This document shows positions 18,701 through 27,500 of a stretch of DNA of 64,000 nt, one piece after another. The DNA lies in NCBI GenBank assembly GCA_031285565.1, contig JAITVY010000108.1:59977-123976 (forward strand), written 5' to 3'. The number at the start of each line of letters is the position of its first letter. Within the stretch, counting starts at the first letter, position 1. Both the position numbers and the translations under genes were made by a program. The DNA is from Tannerella sp. (GTDB lineage Bacteria > Bacteroidota > Bacteroidia > Bacteroidales > Tannerellaceae). The notes under the pieces were generated by a model. The model was not told the DNA's origin and made no database searches. It worked only from the letters and a program-made list of their open reading frames with translations.

Positions 18701-19034
18701 CCCGTTCTTGCTTGTAGATAATCAGGTTTTTGTCCTTCACGGTATAATTCAACCCTTTGTCTGCCAATAGCTGTTTCATGACTTGCTCTAGCGTAGCATC
18801 ATCCGCATTAAGACTGACTTTCTGATTGTTATCCAGCACTGTACTGTTATAAACAAACGAAAGTCCACTCTGTTCTTCAATCTTTTTTACGACATCTTTC
18901 ATAGGCGTATCGTTTTCCTTTAGTGTAATTTTTTGTGCCGACATACTGGTAAAACCGCACAAAAGTAACACAGCAACTAGTGACCTGCACCCCTGAATAA
19001 TTCGGGTTTGCATGATCCATGAAATCTTTCTCAT
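15702..19034 (-). CDS. SusC/RagA-family TonB-dependent receptor with STN domain
   Basis: 1110 residues. The order is signal peptide (ending TSMSAQ), STN domain (about 35-110), carboxypeptidase-regulatory-like domain (about 118-205, with TVLVEGTTTGVITDLDG), plug (KIPGLMISTGSGQPG, then VLKDASATAIYGSRGANGVI) and a 22-strand-type barrel ending in the aromatic VTLTFGLNVGF. The STN domain and the FecR gene 36 bp upstream indicate transport-coupled signalling to an ECF sigma factor. Translation is followed after a short gap by susD. Confidence 0.96.
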   Translation of the reverse strand: MRKISWIMQTRIIQGCRSLVAVLLLCGFTSMSAQKITLKENDTPMKDVVKKIEEQSGLSFVYNSTVLDNNQKVSLNADDATLEQVMKQLLADKGLNYTVKDKNLIIYKQERAEVNQSKRTVTGVVVDKDNIPVIGATVLVEGTTTGVITDLDGMYTIDVPSADSRLAFSYIGYAKTTVNVGNQDKINIILQEEAVNMEEVVVVGYNLVKRGQITGAIDVVKNDKFANQSSATLEDRLQGKIPGLMISTGSGQPGSNDVKIRIRGSGSINGSNTPLYILDGIMIEAAQFSSLNTDDIEDIQVLKDASATAIYGSRGANGVIVITTKKGREGRTMVNYNLKAGSSILRDPKNRMMTGAENILYQSYCVEQNPNSKQFPLMYLLSLEQKEASGSISSSELAELNEGRGRLSTARNNNTDWIDEMTQNGFLMDHNLSIAGGSEKTKFFISGSFLQQDGTLKNSELKRYSGRINLDHKINRIFEVGVNANVGYSDSEFADPTTGQGRNGWSNPWFTALLAYPYETPEDWFNGDNPTLITKYYKRSNGLLRLVGATYVNVHFTDWLRFKTNFGVDYYGNKGLTSLDREHPKSTGNNGYLSQSTSDMRRYTWTNTLNLMKTFNEVHAVSGVAGFELYDGVYSGFNQTGYDLDPFMTESPAGIGDKNGTSANPPQIGGSKTHSNLMSLFTQWNYTYNYRYSLSASIRYDESSKFVGNNKGAAFWSAGAAWDLGYEEFMSSFEKLDQLKVRVSYGTTGNQDGIGDFITRAGYANIDFDSRPVGYNGKPGYFADRTLANSDLKWETSAQFDLGVDVRMFNNRLSATVDFYNKTTKDLLMVKKISQTSGYADIHTNAGGVRNTGVEIAVNGSPVRTSDFEWSVGANITFNKNKLTDLGAWDNTEHKFIDGDLIYEVGKSLGTWYMREWAGVNPETGEAWFYDQKGGRTENISDAPFVDKYKSYEIPVFGGFDTNISYKGISLYANFTYAMNYYIMNASKWYLNNHNFNGNKPAYMLTMWRKPGDVTEIPRFNAQNNPSPWASQFLEDASFLRLKTVRLSYTVPRMLLDQMKVFNSMNIFVQGENLFTITDYSGMDPEISGNIDYMSYPIPVTLTFGLNVGF

Positions 19035-19070
19035 GTTCTCATTTGATTAGAATCGTTAATAATAATATTT

Positions 19071-20000
19071 TTATTTTACTCTTAAAATAAGTTTATCTTC
19101 TATTGCTTTTCCGTTTTCATCTATTTTGCCACGTATGTAGATTGATTTTAAATTGGAAGAAAGTTCTAGTATATCAATGATCTGCATAAGCTTAAGATCA
19201 TCAAACATTGCAGTAAAACGCATATTCTCAATTGCTCTGTCAGCAATTACAATATCAACTCCGTACCAATCCGATAATCTTTCCACGACTTCCCTCATCG
19301 GATCATTATCGAACAACAGGTAATTGTCTTTCCAGCCTATGTATTTCCGGATATCTACCTGTTTCACACTGTATGCATTCTGTCCGGCATCGTACTGAAA
19401 ATGGTCTCCGGGTGCTAATGTTGATAATAAGACATTTCCGCGTCCTGATTTTTGCATCATTTCCACCTGACCTTCTACCAAGGTTACCTGTATCTGATTC
19501 ATAAAATCAGTATTACAGTTAAAAGTGGTACCGGTTACTTTTACATCTAAATTGTTTAATGAAACAATAAATGGTTTTTCCGTATCTTTTTTTACATCAA
19601 AATAGGCTTCTCCTATAATTTCTATTTTCCGTTCTGATGCATATTCCATATTCGCATCATAGGTTAACTGACTTCTTCCACGCAGCCAAACCAAAGTGCT
19701 ATCCGGCAATGTAAATAACACTTTTGCACCGTTCATCGCTTCTACTTTCATCAGAGAAGGTTTATGGTCTGCTATATAGATTTGATCCGGAGGAGCAGTA
19801 AATAAAAGATAAGCATTCAATACTAACAAGGCAGGAATTAAAACAGCAGCAGCTATTTTTTGCATAATCGTAAAGGTTCTTCTTTTAGTTTGGGATATTT
19901 CATTCATCAGCTTTTGATATCCTTTTTCACGATCCACCTTCTTCATTTCTTTTAAAAGGTGAAAAGCTGCTGACAAACTGTCTTTTTCGTGCTCTTCCAT
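19071..20000 (-). CDS. FecR-family anti-sigma factor of the GH92 locus
   Basis: 309 residues. A cytoplasmic part (about 1-45), one membrane segment (about 46-66, IAAAVLIPALLVLNAYLLF), the FecR domain (about 110-210, KIEIIGEAYFDVKKDTEKP and VTGTTFNCN) and a C-terminal STN-like DUF4974 domain (PMREVVERLSDWYGVDIV). It is predicted to control the divergent sigma factor at 20112 and to sense the SusC at 15702-19034. It lies directly upstream of that susC on the same strand. Confidence 0.94.
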   Translation of the reverse strand: MEEHEKDSLSAAFHLLKEMKKVDREKGYQKLMNEISQTKRRTFTIMQKIAAAVLIPALLVLNAYLLFTAPPDQIYIADHKPSLMKVEAMNGAKVLFTLPDSTLVWLRGRSQLTYDANMEYASERKIEIIGEAYFDVKKDTEKPFIVSLNNLDVKVTGTTFNCNTDFMNQIQVTLVEGQVEMMQKSGRGNVLLSTLAPGDHFQYDAGQNAYSVKQVDIRKYIGWKDNYLLFDNDPMREVVERLSDWYGVDIVIADRAIENMRFTAMFDDLKLMQIIDILELSSNLKSIYIRGKIDENGKAIEDKLILRVK

Positions 20001-20021
20001 GATTCTTGTTTATAGTAAGAC

Positions 20022-20039
20022 AGGTAAGTACACTTACCT
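20022..20039. promoter_or_regulatory. 18-bp palindrome between divergent fecR and sigma genes
   Basis: AGGTAAGT, AC, ACTTACCT: perfect 8-bp arms with a 2-nt centre, 22 bp from the fecR start and upstream of the sigma promoter. It has the shape of an operator for a dimeric regulator. No candidate regulator is known. Confidence 0.5.
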
Positions 20040-20077
20040 ACGTATTCAAAAATCATTTTTTTTCCATCAAAATATTT

Positions 20078-20085
20078 TATCTTTG
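20078..20085 (+). promoter_or_regulatory. Candidate -7 box of the sigma gene
   Basis: TATCTTTG, about 26 bp upstream of the ATG at 20112, matches the Bacteroidota -7 consensus. Confidence 0.5.
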
Positions 20086-20111
20086 TAAAAGGGAATGAAA
20101 CATTCTGTTTA

Positions 20112-20690
20112 ATGGGTATGGAGATAAATGATAAAAATATTATTGAAAGACTAAAAGATGGTGATTCATCATTTTTTACTTTTTTGTTTAACAGGTACTA
20201 TAGCGGATTAGTGGTTTATGCTACTCATTTGCTGGAATCGGATGAGCATTCGGCGGACATAGTACATGATATCTTTATGTCTTTATGGGAAAAACGAGCA
20301 TCTTTATTTATTGAGACTTCTATTAAAAGTTATTTGTTTACATCGGTCAGAAACCGATGTCTCAATTACATCAGTCACTTACGTATCAGAACCGAATATC
20401 AGGAAAGTATACTGAAAAACGGAAATGTGAATGGTCCACTGACATGGGAGCATTATGATGAAGCTGAATTAACCACTATGATTGATAATGCAATCAATAA
20501 ACTCCCACCCCAATGCAGAAAAGTATTTCTGATGAGCCGGTTTGAGTATAAAACGAATACTGAAATCGCTAAAGAGTTGGAGATTTCTCCACGGACCGCA
20601 GAGAAACATATTGAAAAAGCGCTCCGGATTTTACGTTCCGAACTAAAGGACTATCTACCATTAAGCCTGATAGCCTTACTGCTACAGTAA
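20112..20690 (+). CDS. ECF-type RNA polymerase sigma factor of the GH92 locus
   Basis: 192 residues; a second ATG two codons in is an equally possible start. Region 2 carries SADIVHDIFMSLWEKR and region 4 carries KLPPQCRKVFLMSRFEYKTN followed by the helix-turn-helix IAKELEISPRTAEKHI. It is divergent from the FecR/SusC/SusD genes it should control, as is also true of the first pair in this window. A TATCTTTG box and an 18-bp palindrome precede it. Confidence 0.94.
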   Translation: MGMEINDKNIIERLKDGDSSFFTFLFNRYYSGLVVYATHLLESDEHSADIVHDIFMSLWEKRASLFIETSIKSYLFTSVRNRCLNYISHLRIRTEYQESILKNGNVNGPLTWEHYDEAELTTMIDNAINKLPPQCRKVFLMSRFEYKTNTEIAKELEISPRTAEKHIEKALRILRSELKDYLPLSLIALLLQ

Positions 20691-20787
20691 TTCAATATCA
20701 ATCCATATTACTGTCGGTATAGCAGCAAAAATCAAAACAGTTTCTTACTTTTTCCCAAATTCCTTCTATCGAGCTCATGTTAATTTA

Positions 20788-20795
20788 TATATTTG
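20788..20795 (+). promoter_or_regulatory. Candidate -7 box of the RDD gene
   Basis: TATATTTG followed by C, about 28 bp upstream of the ATG at 20823. Confidence 0.45.
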
Positions 20796-20822
20796 CATTT
20801 GTAAACAAAACGCATCTTTTTC

Positions 20823-21557
20823 ATGGCGGATTCCACTATTATTACCAGTCAATATGTACAAATTGACCAGACTCCGGCAAGTATCGGGGAGCGGATACTG
20901 GCTCGCGTCATTGATATCATTTTAATTACCATATATTTCTTTGCCGCTTTGATGGTTATCGGAACAACTGAAACCGGAACTAAGCTTTTAGGAGATAACG
21001 GCCTCAATATATTCTTAATCATTCTTACGCTGCCGGTATTTTTCTATTCAGTATTGTGGGAAGTCTTTAATCAGGGACAATCACCCGGAAAAAAAATATT
21101 GGGTATCCGTGTAGTAATGAAAGACGGAACGACTCCGGGATTAAATGCATATCTGCTTCGCTGGTTACTTTTGCTGGTCGATCTTCATATCACACAATTC
21201 GTTGGGATAATATGCATTGCACTTACGAAGAACAATCAACGGATCGGCGATCTGGCAGCCGGAACACTGGTTATTAAAGAGAAAAACTTCCGTAAAATAA
21301 ACGTAACCTTAGATGAGTTCAGGCATTTGAATACTGACTATCGTCCTGTATTTCCGCAAGCCGAAAATTTATCCCTCGAACAAGTGAATCTTATCAACCA
21401 GACATTATTCAGGTATGATGCAGATCGTCCTCAACACGTTCATGAACTGGGAGTAAAAGTCCGGGAATTTCTCCACATCAATCCGCCTGTTAATAACGAA
21501 GCTCTCCTTCAAACGCTTATACGCGATTATCAATATTACGCACTGGAAGAGATTTAG
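20823..21557 (+). CDS. RDD-family membrane protein
   Basis: 244 residues. The RDD domain covers about 15-150 with three membrane segments (VIDIILITIYFFAALMVIG, IFLIILTLPVFFYSVLW, LLRWLLLLVDLHITQFVGII) and the diagnostic RVIDI, GQSPGKKILGIRV and NQRIGDLAAGTLVI. A soluble C-terminal tail of about 90 residues follows. RDD proteins have been tied to transport or ion homeostasis in a few species; the role here is unknown. It probably works with the SpoIIM-DUF58 set, whose first gene is 10 kb away on the other strand, beyond the GH92 cassette. Confidence 0.92.
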   Translation: MADSTIITSQYVQIDQTPASIGERILARVIDIILITIYFFAALMVIGTTETGTKLLGDNGLNIFLIILTLPVFFYSVLWEVFNQGQSPGKKILGIRVVMKDGTTPGLNAYLLRWLLLLVDLHITQFVGIICIALTKNNQRIGDLAAGTLVIKEKNFRKINVTLDEFRHLNTDYRPVFPQAENLSLEQVNLINQTLFRYDADRPQHVHELGVKVREFLHINPPVNNEALLQTLIRDYQYYALEEI

Positions 21558-21835
21558 AATGATGTATGGGGAAACGCGACTTCAGTCGATCGGGATGGTT
21601 GTTCCAACAAAAGTTTTATACCAGACTAACGGGATATAATTCATTGAGGGTTTCTCTGTCTTTTTAACCGGGATAAACAATACCCGCTGCTACCCATGGA
21701 GAATAACCGGATATTTTAAAATTGATTGCTGCAAAGCATCCACAATAAATAATCAAAATGAATAACACAAATACTCGTTTTGTAAACATACATTGTTATC
21801 TTTGCAGTATCATTATAAATTAAAACGTAAAATCT
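21558..21835. other. Intergenic, 278 bp
   Basis: No gene seen. A TATCTTTG box at 21797-21804 lies about 32 bp upstream of the lipoprotein gene and is its likely -7 element; no convincing -33 TTG was found at the usual distance. Confidence 0.4.
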
Positions 21836-23041
21836 ATGAGACCTATTCTAATTATGAAAAGTTTGGTTTTTGTTCTATTATTACTTCTTTCAAGTTGTGA
21901 GAATGAGTTAAAAGAACCTTTAAACTATAAAGAAAATCTATCCGAAGAAGTTGTTAAATTAAAAATCACTTCTCAATTATTATCTGAAATTGCGATTGAT
22001 GAAAATATCGTAATGGAAGTAAAAGAAGGTATTGAAACAAACTTGTCATATGGTTTAGATGAAGAACTAAGATTTAAAGAAGTTCTACAACCTCAATCCA
22101 GTAAAATAAGTATAAGATCTTCAAACCATCAAAGTAAATTAGCGAATGCAATCAGAGATGTCTTTAATAATTCGACCATTCAGTTACGTACGTCCATCAA
22201 TGGAGAAGATTTTAGTGGTGAACTTGAGGAATTTGTATGTGAAAACAATATTCAAATTTATTGGCCTTATTCAGAAAATTGGAATGGGAAAGAACTACCT
22301 GTCATTGCTTATAATCCAATGTCTGACGATGTCACTGAAATTATGGCTTATAGATACCATAATGAGAGCAAAGGTATATCCAGATTAGATTCTTTGGTTA
22401 TAGACGAAGAATATGCTATGGAACATCCTGTTTGGATTATCAACAAAAATGAATTTGATTATGATGACATTCCTGATTTCAAGGATGGAGAAATTGAAAA
22501 AAATGGTGTTATTTATGTTTCAAAATCATTAGCGAACCCAAATGATAATAAAATCAAAACTGAGACCAGAGCAGCATCAAGTGTCTTTTTATTAGGGACA
22601 ATCACAGCCAGAGAACAACATGATAGTTGGGTAAATGGTGGTTCGGAATTTGATTTTGTATGGGCCTATATCGTACCAAATTCATATACCCAATGTGATC
22701 AAAAAAGAATTAGAAAATGCATTTCACGTTCTGATATAAAAAAAGGAAGAACACATAGCATTAATCTTCCCTTAAATGTAAATTGGACTGAGCCTCAATT
22801 AACAAACGGGTTAATGGTAACCGAAACTGATAATTGTGTACGAACAGGAAACATGGAATGGTATTGTTATCTAGAGCTTTATAAAGATAATAAGCAGTCA
22901 AGAGTTTTCAACTGCTTTTATTATGGTAAATGTGACGAATTAATACATACAGGTGTTTATTGGCGTTCTAACGTTACTTCCCGGTATTACAATCAAAAAC
23001 ACGCTAATAAAGGCGTCAGTTGGACGATGTACATGCAATAA
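21836..23041 (+). CDS. Putative lipoprotein of unknown function
   Basis: 401 residues, or 395 from the second ATG at 21854. The signal peptide is followed by a lipobox LSSC with the cysteine at residue 21. No family was recognised. The first 90 residues after the cysteine look helical and charged; the rest contains aromatic-rich stretches (IQIYWPYSENWNG, EFDFVWAYIVPNSYTQCDQK) and several cysteines that could pair outside the cell. Base use is clearly more AT-rich than in neighbouring PUL genes, which hints at a separate origin. It is followed after 10 bp by a beta-barrel gene, so the two probably form one unit at the outer membrane. Confidence 0.75.
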   Translation: MRPILIMKSLVFVLLLLLSSCENELKEPLNYKENLSEEVVKLKITSQLLSEIAIDENIVMEVKEGIETNLSYGLDEELRFKEVLQPQSSKISIRSSNHQSKLANAIRDVFNNSTIQLRTSINGEDFSGELEEFVCENNIQIYWPYSENWNGKELPVIAYNPMSDDVTEIMAYRYHNESKGISRLDSLVIDEEYAMEHPVWIINKNEFDYDDIPDFKDGEIEKNGVIYVSKSLANPNDNKIKTETRAASSVFLLGTITAREQHDSWVNGGSEFDFVWAYIVPNSYTQCDQKRIRKCISRSDIKKGRTHSINLPLNVNWTEPQLTNGLMVTETDNCVRTGNMEWYCYLELYKDNKQSRVFNCFYYGKCDELIHTGVYWRSNVTSRYYNQKHANKGVSWTMYMQ

Positions 23042-23051
23042 TTCTAAAACA

Positions 23052-23729
23052 ATGAGGTATTTAATCATCTTTATATTCATTTGCCTGCCCCTTAACAACT
23101 TTGCCCAACTATATATCGGCATCAAGGGGGGGCTTACTATAAGCGATTTCAGTAATGTAAGTACAACATACAAAAATACGGGCTACAAAATAGGAGCTTC
23201 TGTCCAATATATGTTTTCAACATGGGGAATTCAATCAGGAATATATACTACGGAAAAAGGAGTCGCAAGTTCGAGAGGATACTTACACGAAGAAAAATTT
23301 TATCCTGTATCGCTCGAAATCAGCCCTCGATATTTAGAACTACCCATCTCTGCGGTTTATAAAATTCCTGTTGACCGGAATGTAAATATCGAAATCAACT
23401 TGGGAGGATATTTGGCTTACGGCATTGGCGGGCGCGGATTACTTGTAATGGAAGGTTTGCAAACAATGTACGGAATCAATGTTTTCGATAATGTGGAAAT
23501 AGATAACCAGGATTTAGGATATATGTCATTCAAAGGAGCCAATCATTTCGACTATGGTTTATCTTCCGGAATCAGCATGAACGTATACGGGATAACTATT
23601 CATGCAAATTATGATCTTGGTTTAGGAAAAGTATTTAACACTTTTCCAATACAGAGAGATAATCATCGTAGTACAAAAAACCGTACTTTTTGGATTGGGA
23701 CAGGATATAACTTCAAATTACCCAAATGA
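23052..23729 (+). CDS. Outer-membrane beta-barrel protein (PorT-like)
   Basis: 225 residues from the ATG at 23052; the frame is open further upstream but overlaps the lipoprotein gene, and only this ATG gives a signal peptide (IIFIFICLPLNNFAQ). The mature start LYIGIKGGLTISDFS and repeated alternating strands ending in TFWIGTGYNFKLP are typical of the small PorT-family outer-membrane barrels. It lies 10 bp after the lipoprotein gene. The partner relation is inferred from spacing. Confidence 0.82.
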   Translation: MRYLIIFIFICLPLNNFAQLYIGIKGGLTISDFSNVSTTYKNTGYKIGASVQYMFSTWGIQSGIYTTEKGVASSRGYLHEEKFYPVSLEISPRYLELPISAVYKIPVDRNVNIEINLGGYLAYGIGGRGLLVMEGLQTMYGINVFDNVEIDNQDLGYMSFKGANHFDYGLSSGISMNVYGITIHANYDLGLGKVFNTFPIQRDNHRSTKNRTFWIGTGYNFKLPK

Positions 23730-24506
23730 ATTTGGATAAAAAAGTCCGTTCATTTTTAAAATGATCCGGCTTTTATATGATTGATATTAAAATAAATACA
23801 GAATATTATACTCACAATCAAATAGTTACTATTATAGCAGTAAACGGTTTTTTAATGAAAGTTGAAACAACCGGATACTATAGTTAATAGATAAAACTAA
23901 TTTCGGTTTGGTACTTAAGTAACGATAAAAAAATTCATGCCATAAAATGATTAATTTAAAATAAAATTATATATATTTGCAGTCAGTATTTTAAATATAC
24001 AGCGTATATTCATACTTGATTTTTTATTGAATACACTTGAATAATATATACTAAAATGTGGAAATATATCTGCACAAGAACTTCCTGACAGCCGACCCGG
24101 GCGGCTATTCCGGCCGGATTGAGGCTCTGCGGAGCGTAACCGGGTTTGTCAACAGGAAAGATTTGCTTAAAAAGTGCATATTGCCGGGTACGATAAGCCA
24201 CCGATTGTCCCGTAACGCGCACGCAATGCTCCACTGTTGGCGCAAGGATTGCGACAGTAGTGTTGCAGAGGTTGCGACACTACTGTCGCAACCTCTGCGA
24301 AAAAAGAATGGATTTAACGGGGATGCTCCAAAAGCAGGCACCTTTAAACAAAATATTATTATAAATTTTAACGATTAAAAAAAAACAGATTATTAACCTT
24401 TAACCTACAATGCTTATGATGAAATATTGAAATCAAATTTAAACAGGAAAAAGGATCATTTGGATCCATTCATTTCAAAACTATAAACCTTAAATAAAAA
24501 AGGAAC
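23730..24506. other. Long intergenic region, 777 bp, with a GC-richer core
   Basis: No supported gene. The first 300 bp are AT-rich; at about 24085-24300 the base composition becomes notably GC-richer and holds the overlapping inverted repeats described separately. Short frames on both strands here read through the palindrome and look non-coding. About 200 bp separate the repeats from the susC start at 24507, so a leader RNA is possible. Confidence 0.5.
24249..24298. repeat. Two overlapping 15-bp inverted repeats (mutually exclusive hairpins)
   Basis: Arms TTGCGACAGTAGTGT (24249-24263) and ACACTACTGTCGCAA (24277-24291) form a perfect 15-bp stem with a 13-nt loop. Arms GCAGAGGTTGCGACA (24265-24279) and TGTCGCAACCTCTGC (24284-24298) form another perfect 15-bp stem with a 4-nt loop. 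They share bases 24277-24291, so only one can form at a time. The layout resembles an attenuator or an IS/REP-like palindromic element upstream of susC. Confidence 0.75.
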
Positions 24507-27500
24507 ATGAAACAACATTCATTAAAAAAACACAAACCTAAAAATCTTATTATTCTTTTATGGATGACGCTGTTGACGTTATCCTCTTCTGCCGCTTTCG
24601 CGCAGATTTCCATATCCGGTACAGTAACCGACAACCTGGGTGAACCATTGATTGGGGTAAATGTATCCGTCAAAGGTACCACCATTGGAAACATAACCGA
24701 TATTGACGGGAAATATTCACTTCAGGTACCCAACGCACAATCAGTTATTGTATTTTCATTTATTGGATATCGAACAGCTGAAGTTACAGTCGGGTCTCAG
24801 CAAGTAATCAATCAGCAATTAATCGAAGACACCCAGTTAATTGAAGAAGTGGTAGTAGTAGGATACGGCGTACAGAAGAAAGTTACCGTGACGGGATCTG
24901 TGGCAACTGTTTCGGGAGAAGAACTGAAAGCCTCTCCCACTACTAACATTACCAATGCGATGGTAGGACGTATGCCGGGCGTTATCGGCTTCCAGACATC
25001 CGATGAACCCGGTGGCGGAGGAACAACGATCAGGATCAGGGGGACAAACTCATTAGGGAGTAATGATCCCCTATATGTTATTGACGGTATACCGGATCGT
25101 GACGGAGGAATCAACCGGTTAAATCCGACGGAAATCGAATCCATATCCGTACTGAAAGATGCTGCTGCCGCCATTTATGGAGCACGTGCTGCTAATGGAG
25201 TTATTCTTGTAACTACAAAGCGGGGGAAAGAAGGAAAAGCGACCGTTACATTCAATGCCAGCGGCGGTTTTTCTACACCGACACGTTTACCTAAAATGGC
25301 AAACGCTTTCGAATATGCAACCATGGTGAATGAGATCAACCCCGGAACCTACACTGAAAAAGATTTACAACTTTTCCAGGATGGTACGGATCCGTGGGGA
25401 CACCCGAATACCGACTGGTTTGACGTAGCAATTAAAGATGCATCCCCTTTATACCGGACAGATTTAGGTGTAAGCGGAGGAACAGACAAAGTAAAGTATT
25501 TCGTTAATTTTGCCGCCAATGGAGAAGATGGTATTTACAAAAATTCGGCTAACCGTTATGATCAATACAGTATACGTGTAAATTTAGATATCAATACCAG
25601 TAAATATGTAAATATCCAGTTTGGGAATGCATCCCGTTTTGAAGACACTCAATATCCGATAAAAAGCGCTGCCAGTATTTTTTCCGGTATTCGCCGCGGG
25701 AAACCTACTCAAAATGCTTACTGGCCAACCGGAGAACCCGGCCCCGACCTTGAGCGCGGAGATAATCCGGCCGTTACGTCCACCGATGCAGCTGGATTTG
25801 ACCGTCAAAAAACATATTACATCCAAAACAACGTAGCCCTGAATATTAAAATACCCTGGGTGGAAGGATTATCTCTACGGGCCAATGCTTCTTACGACAA
25901 ACGTTTCAAAAACAGGAAGAAATTTGAAAAGCCGATCATTCTTTATTCCTGGGATGGAATTAATCCGAACAGTTCCGGTTTAACCGGGGCAAAACGCTAT
26001 ATTGACAATCCGCAACTGACACGTGAAATTGAAGATCAAACTGACTGGATGCTCAATGGTATAATTGATTACAACCGCACGTTTAACCGGCATACGATTG
26101 GAGTAACGGTTGGTATGGAAGCTCAGAAGAAGGAGTTTGACCGTACGGACGCTTTCAGGAAAAATTTCATCTCAGGGACAAAACCCGAGTTGAATTTAGG
26201 AGGAGAAAACGGGATGACCAACAATGGCTACTCATGGCAAGAAGCCCGGTTAAATTATTTTGGCCGTGTGTCTTATAATTACCTGGAACGCTATCTATTT
26301 GAATTTGTCTGGAGGGCCGACGGTTCGTATCGTTTTCCAAAAGACAAACGGTTCGGATTTTTCCCGGGAGTATCTGCGGCATGGCGTGTATCCGAAGAGG
26401 CATTCTGGAGAGATAACGTCACGTTTATTGATTACTTTAAGCTACGGGCTTCTGTTTCGCAAACCGGAAATGACGCTTTACTTGATAACGACAGGAATTA
26501 TGACCGTTCCATTCAGTACTTAAACACGTTCGGATACCGGAGCCAGGGAGTCGTATTCGGAGGCGCCGAACAAAAAAGACTATATCCGGTCAGGACACCG
26601 AATACAAACATTACTTGGGAAGTAGGCACTACGTACGATTTAGGATTGGATTTAAAATTCCTGGATAACCGGCTGAGTCTGGAATCCGACCTATTCTATC
26701 ATAAACGAACCAATATGTTGATTCCCAGGGATGCTTCCCTGCCCGAAATCAGTGGGATTACATTGCCTAAAGAAAACCTCGGGGAGATGGAAAATAAAGG
26801 AATCGAAATGTTGCTAAGCTGGGACGATAAAATTCAGGATGTGCAATATCATCTTTCATTGAATGCCACATACGCCAGAAATAAAATATTATTCTGGGAT
26901 GAAACCCCCGGAGCTCCTGATTATCAAAAATCAACCGGCAAACCTGTAGGATACCTTGACAATGATAATAAAAACCTATACTACATTGCCGATGGGATTT
27001 TCCATAACCAGGCAGAAATCGATGCCTACCCGCATTGGACAGGAGCCGTACCCGGTGATATTCGATATAGGGATGTAGATGGAAATGGTAAAATTGATGC
27101 AAACGACCGTGTCCGGTCCGATAAAAGTGAAGAACCTCGTTTTGTTGCAGGATTTACCATCGGCCTTAACTGGAGAAACTGGGATTTGATGGCTTTATTC
27201 CAAGGCGCTACAGGTGGCCAGACGTATATTAAAACCTGGTCGGGGACGATCGGAAACTTCCTGAAAGATTATTACGACAAACGTTGGACTCCGGAAAATC
27301 CCAATGCGAATGGTCCGCGCACTTATGAGCGTGAAGACCAATATTGGGCTGATCCTAATGTCAGAAATACTTACTTCGTATACAAGGGGGATTATCTACG
27401 ATTGAAAAATTTAGAGTTGGGATATAGATTTACCGTACCAGCTTTACAAAATGCAGGTATCTCTAATCTGCGGATATACACGACTGCAACCAATCTGTTC

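Noticed and set aside
22953..23051. Upstream extension of the PorT-like gene
   Set aside because: Overlaps the lipoprotein gene and destroys the signal peptide.
24058..24378. GTG-started + frame and an opposite-strand frame, 24105-24341, in the GC-richer patch
   Set aside because: Both read CDSSVA-like peptides only because the DNA is palindromic there; no family, no good start or ribosome site.
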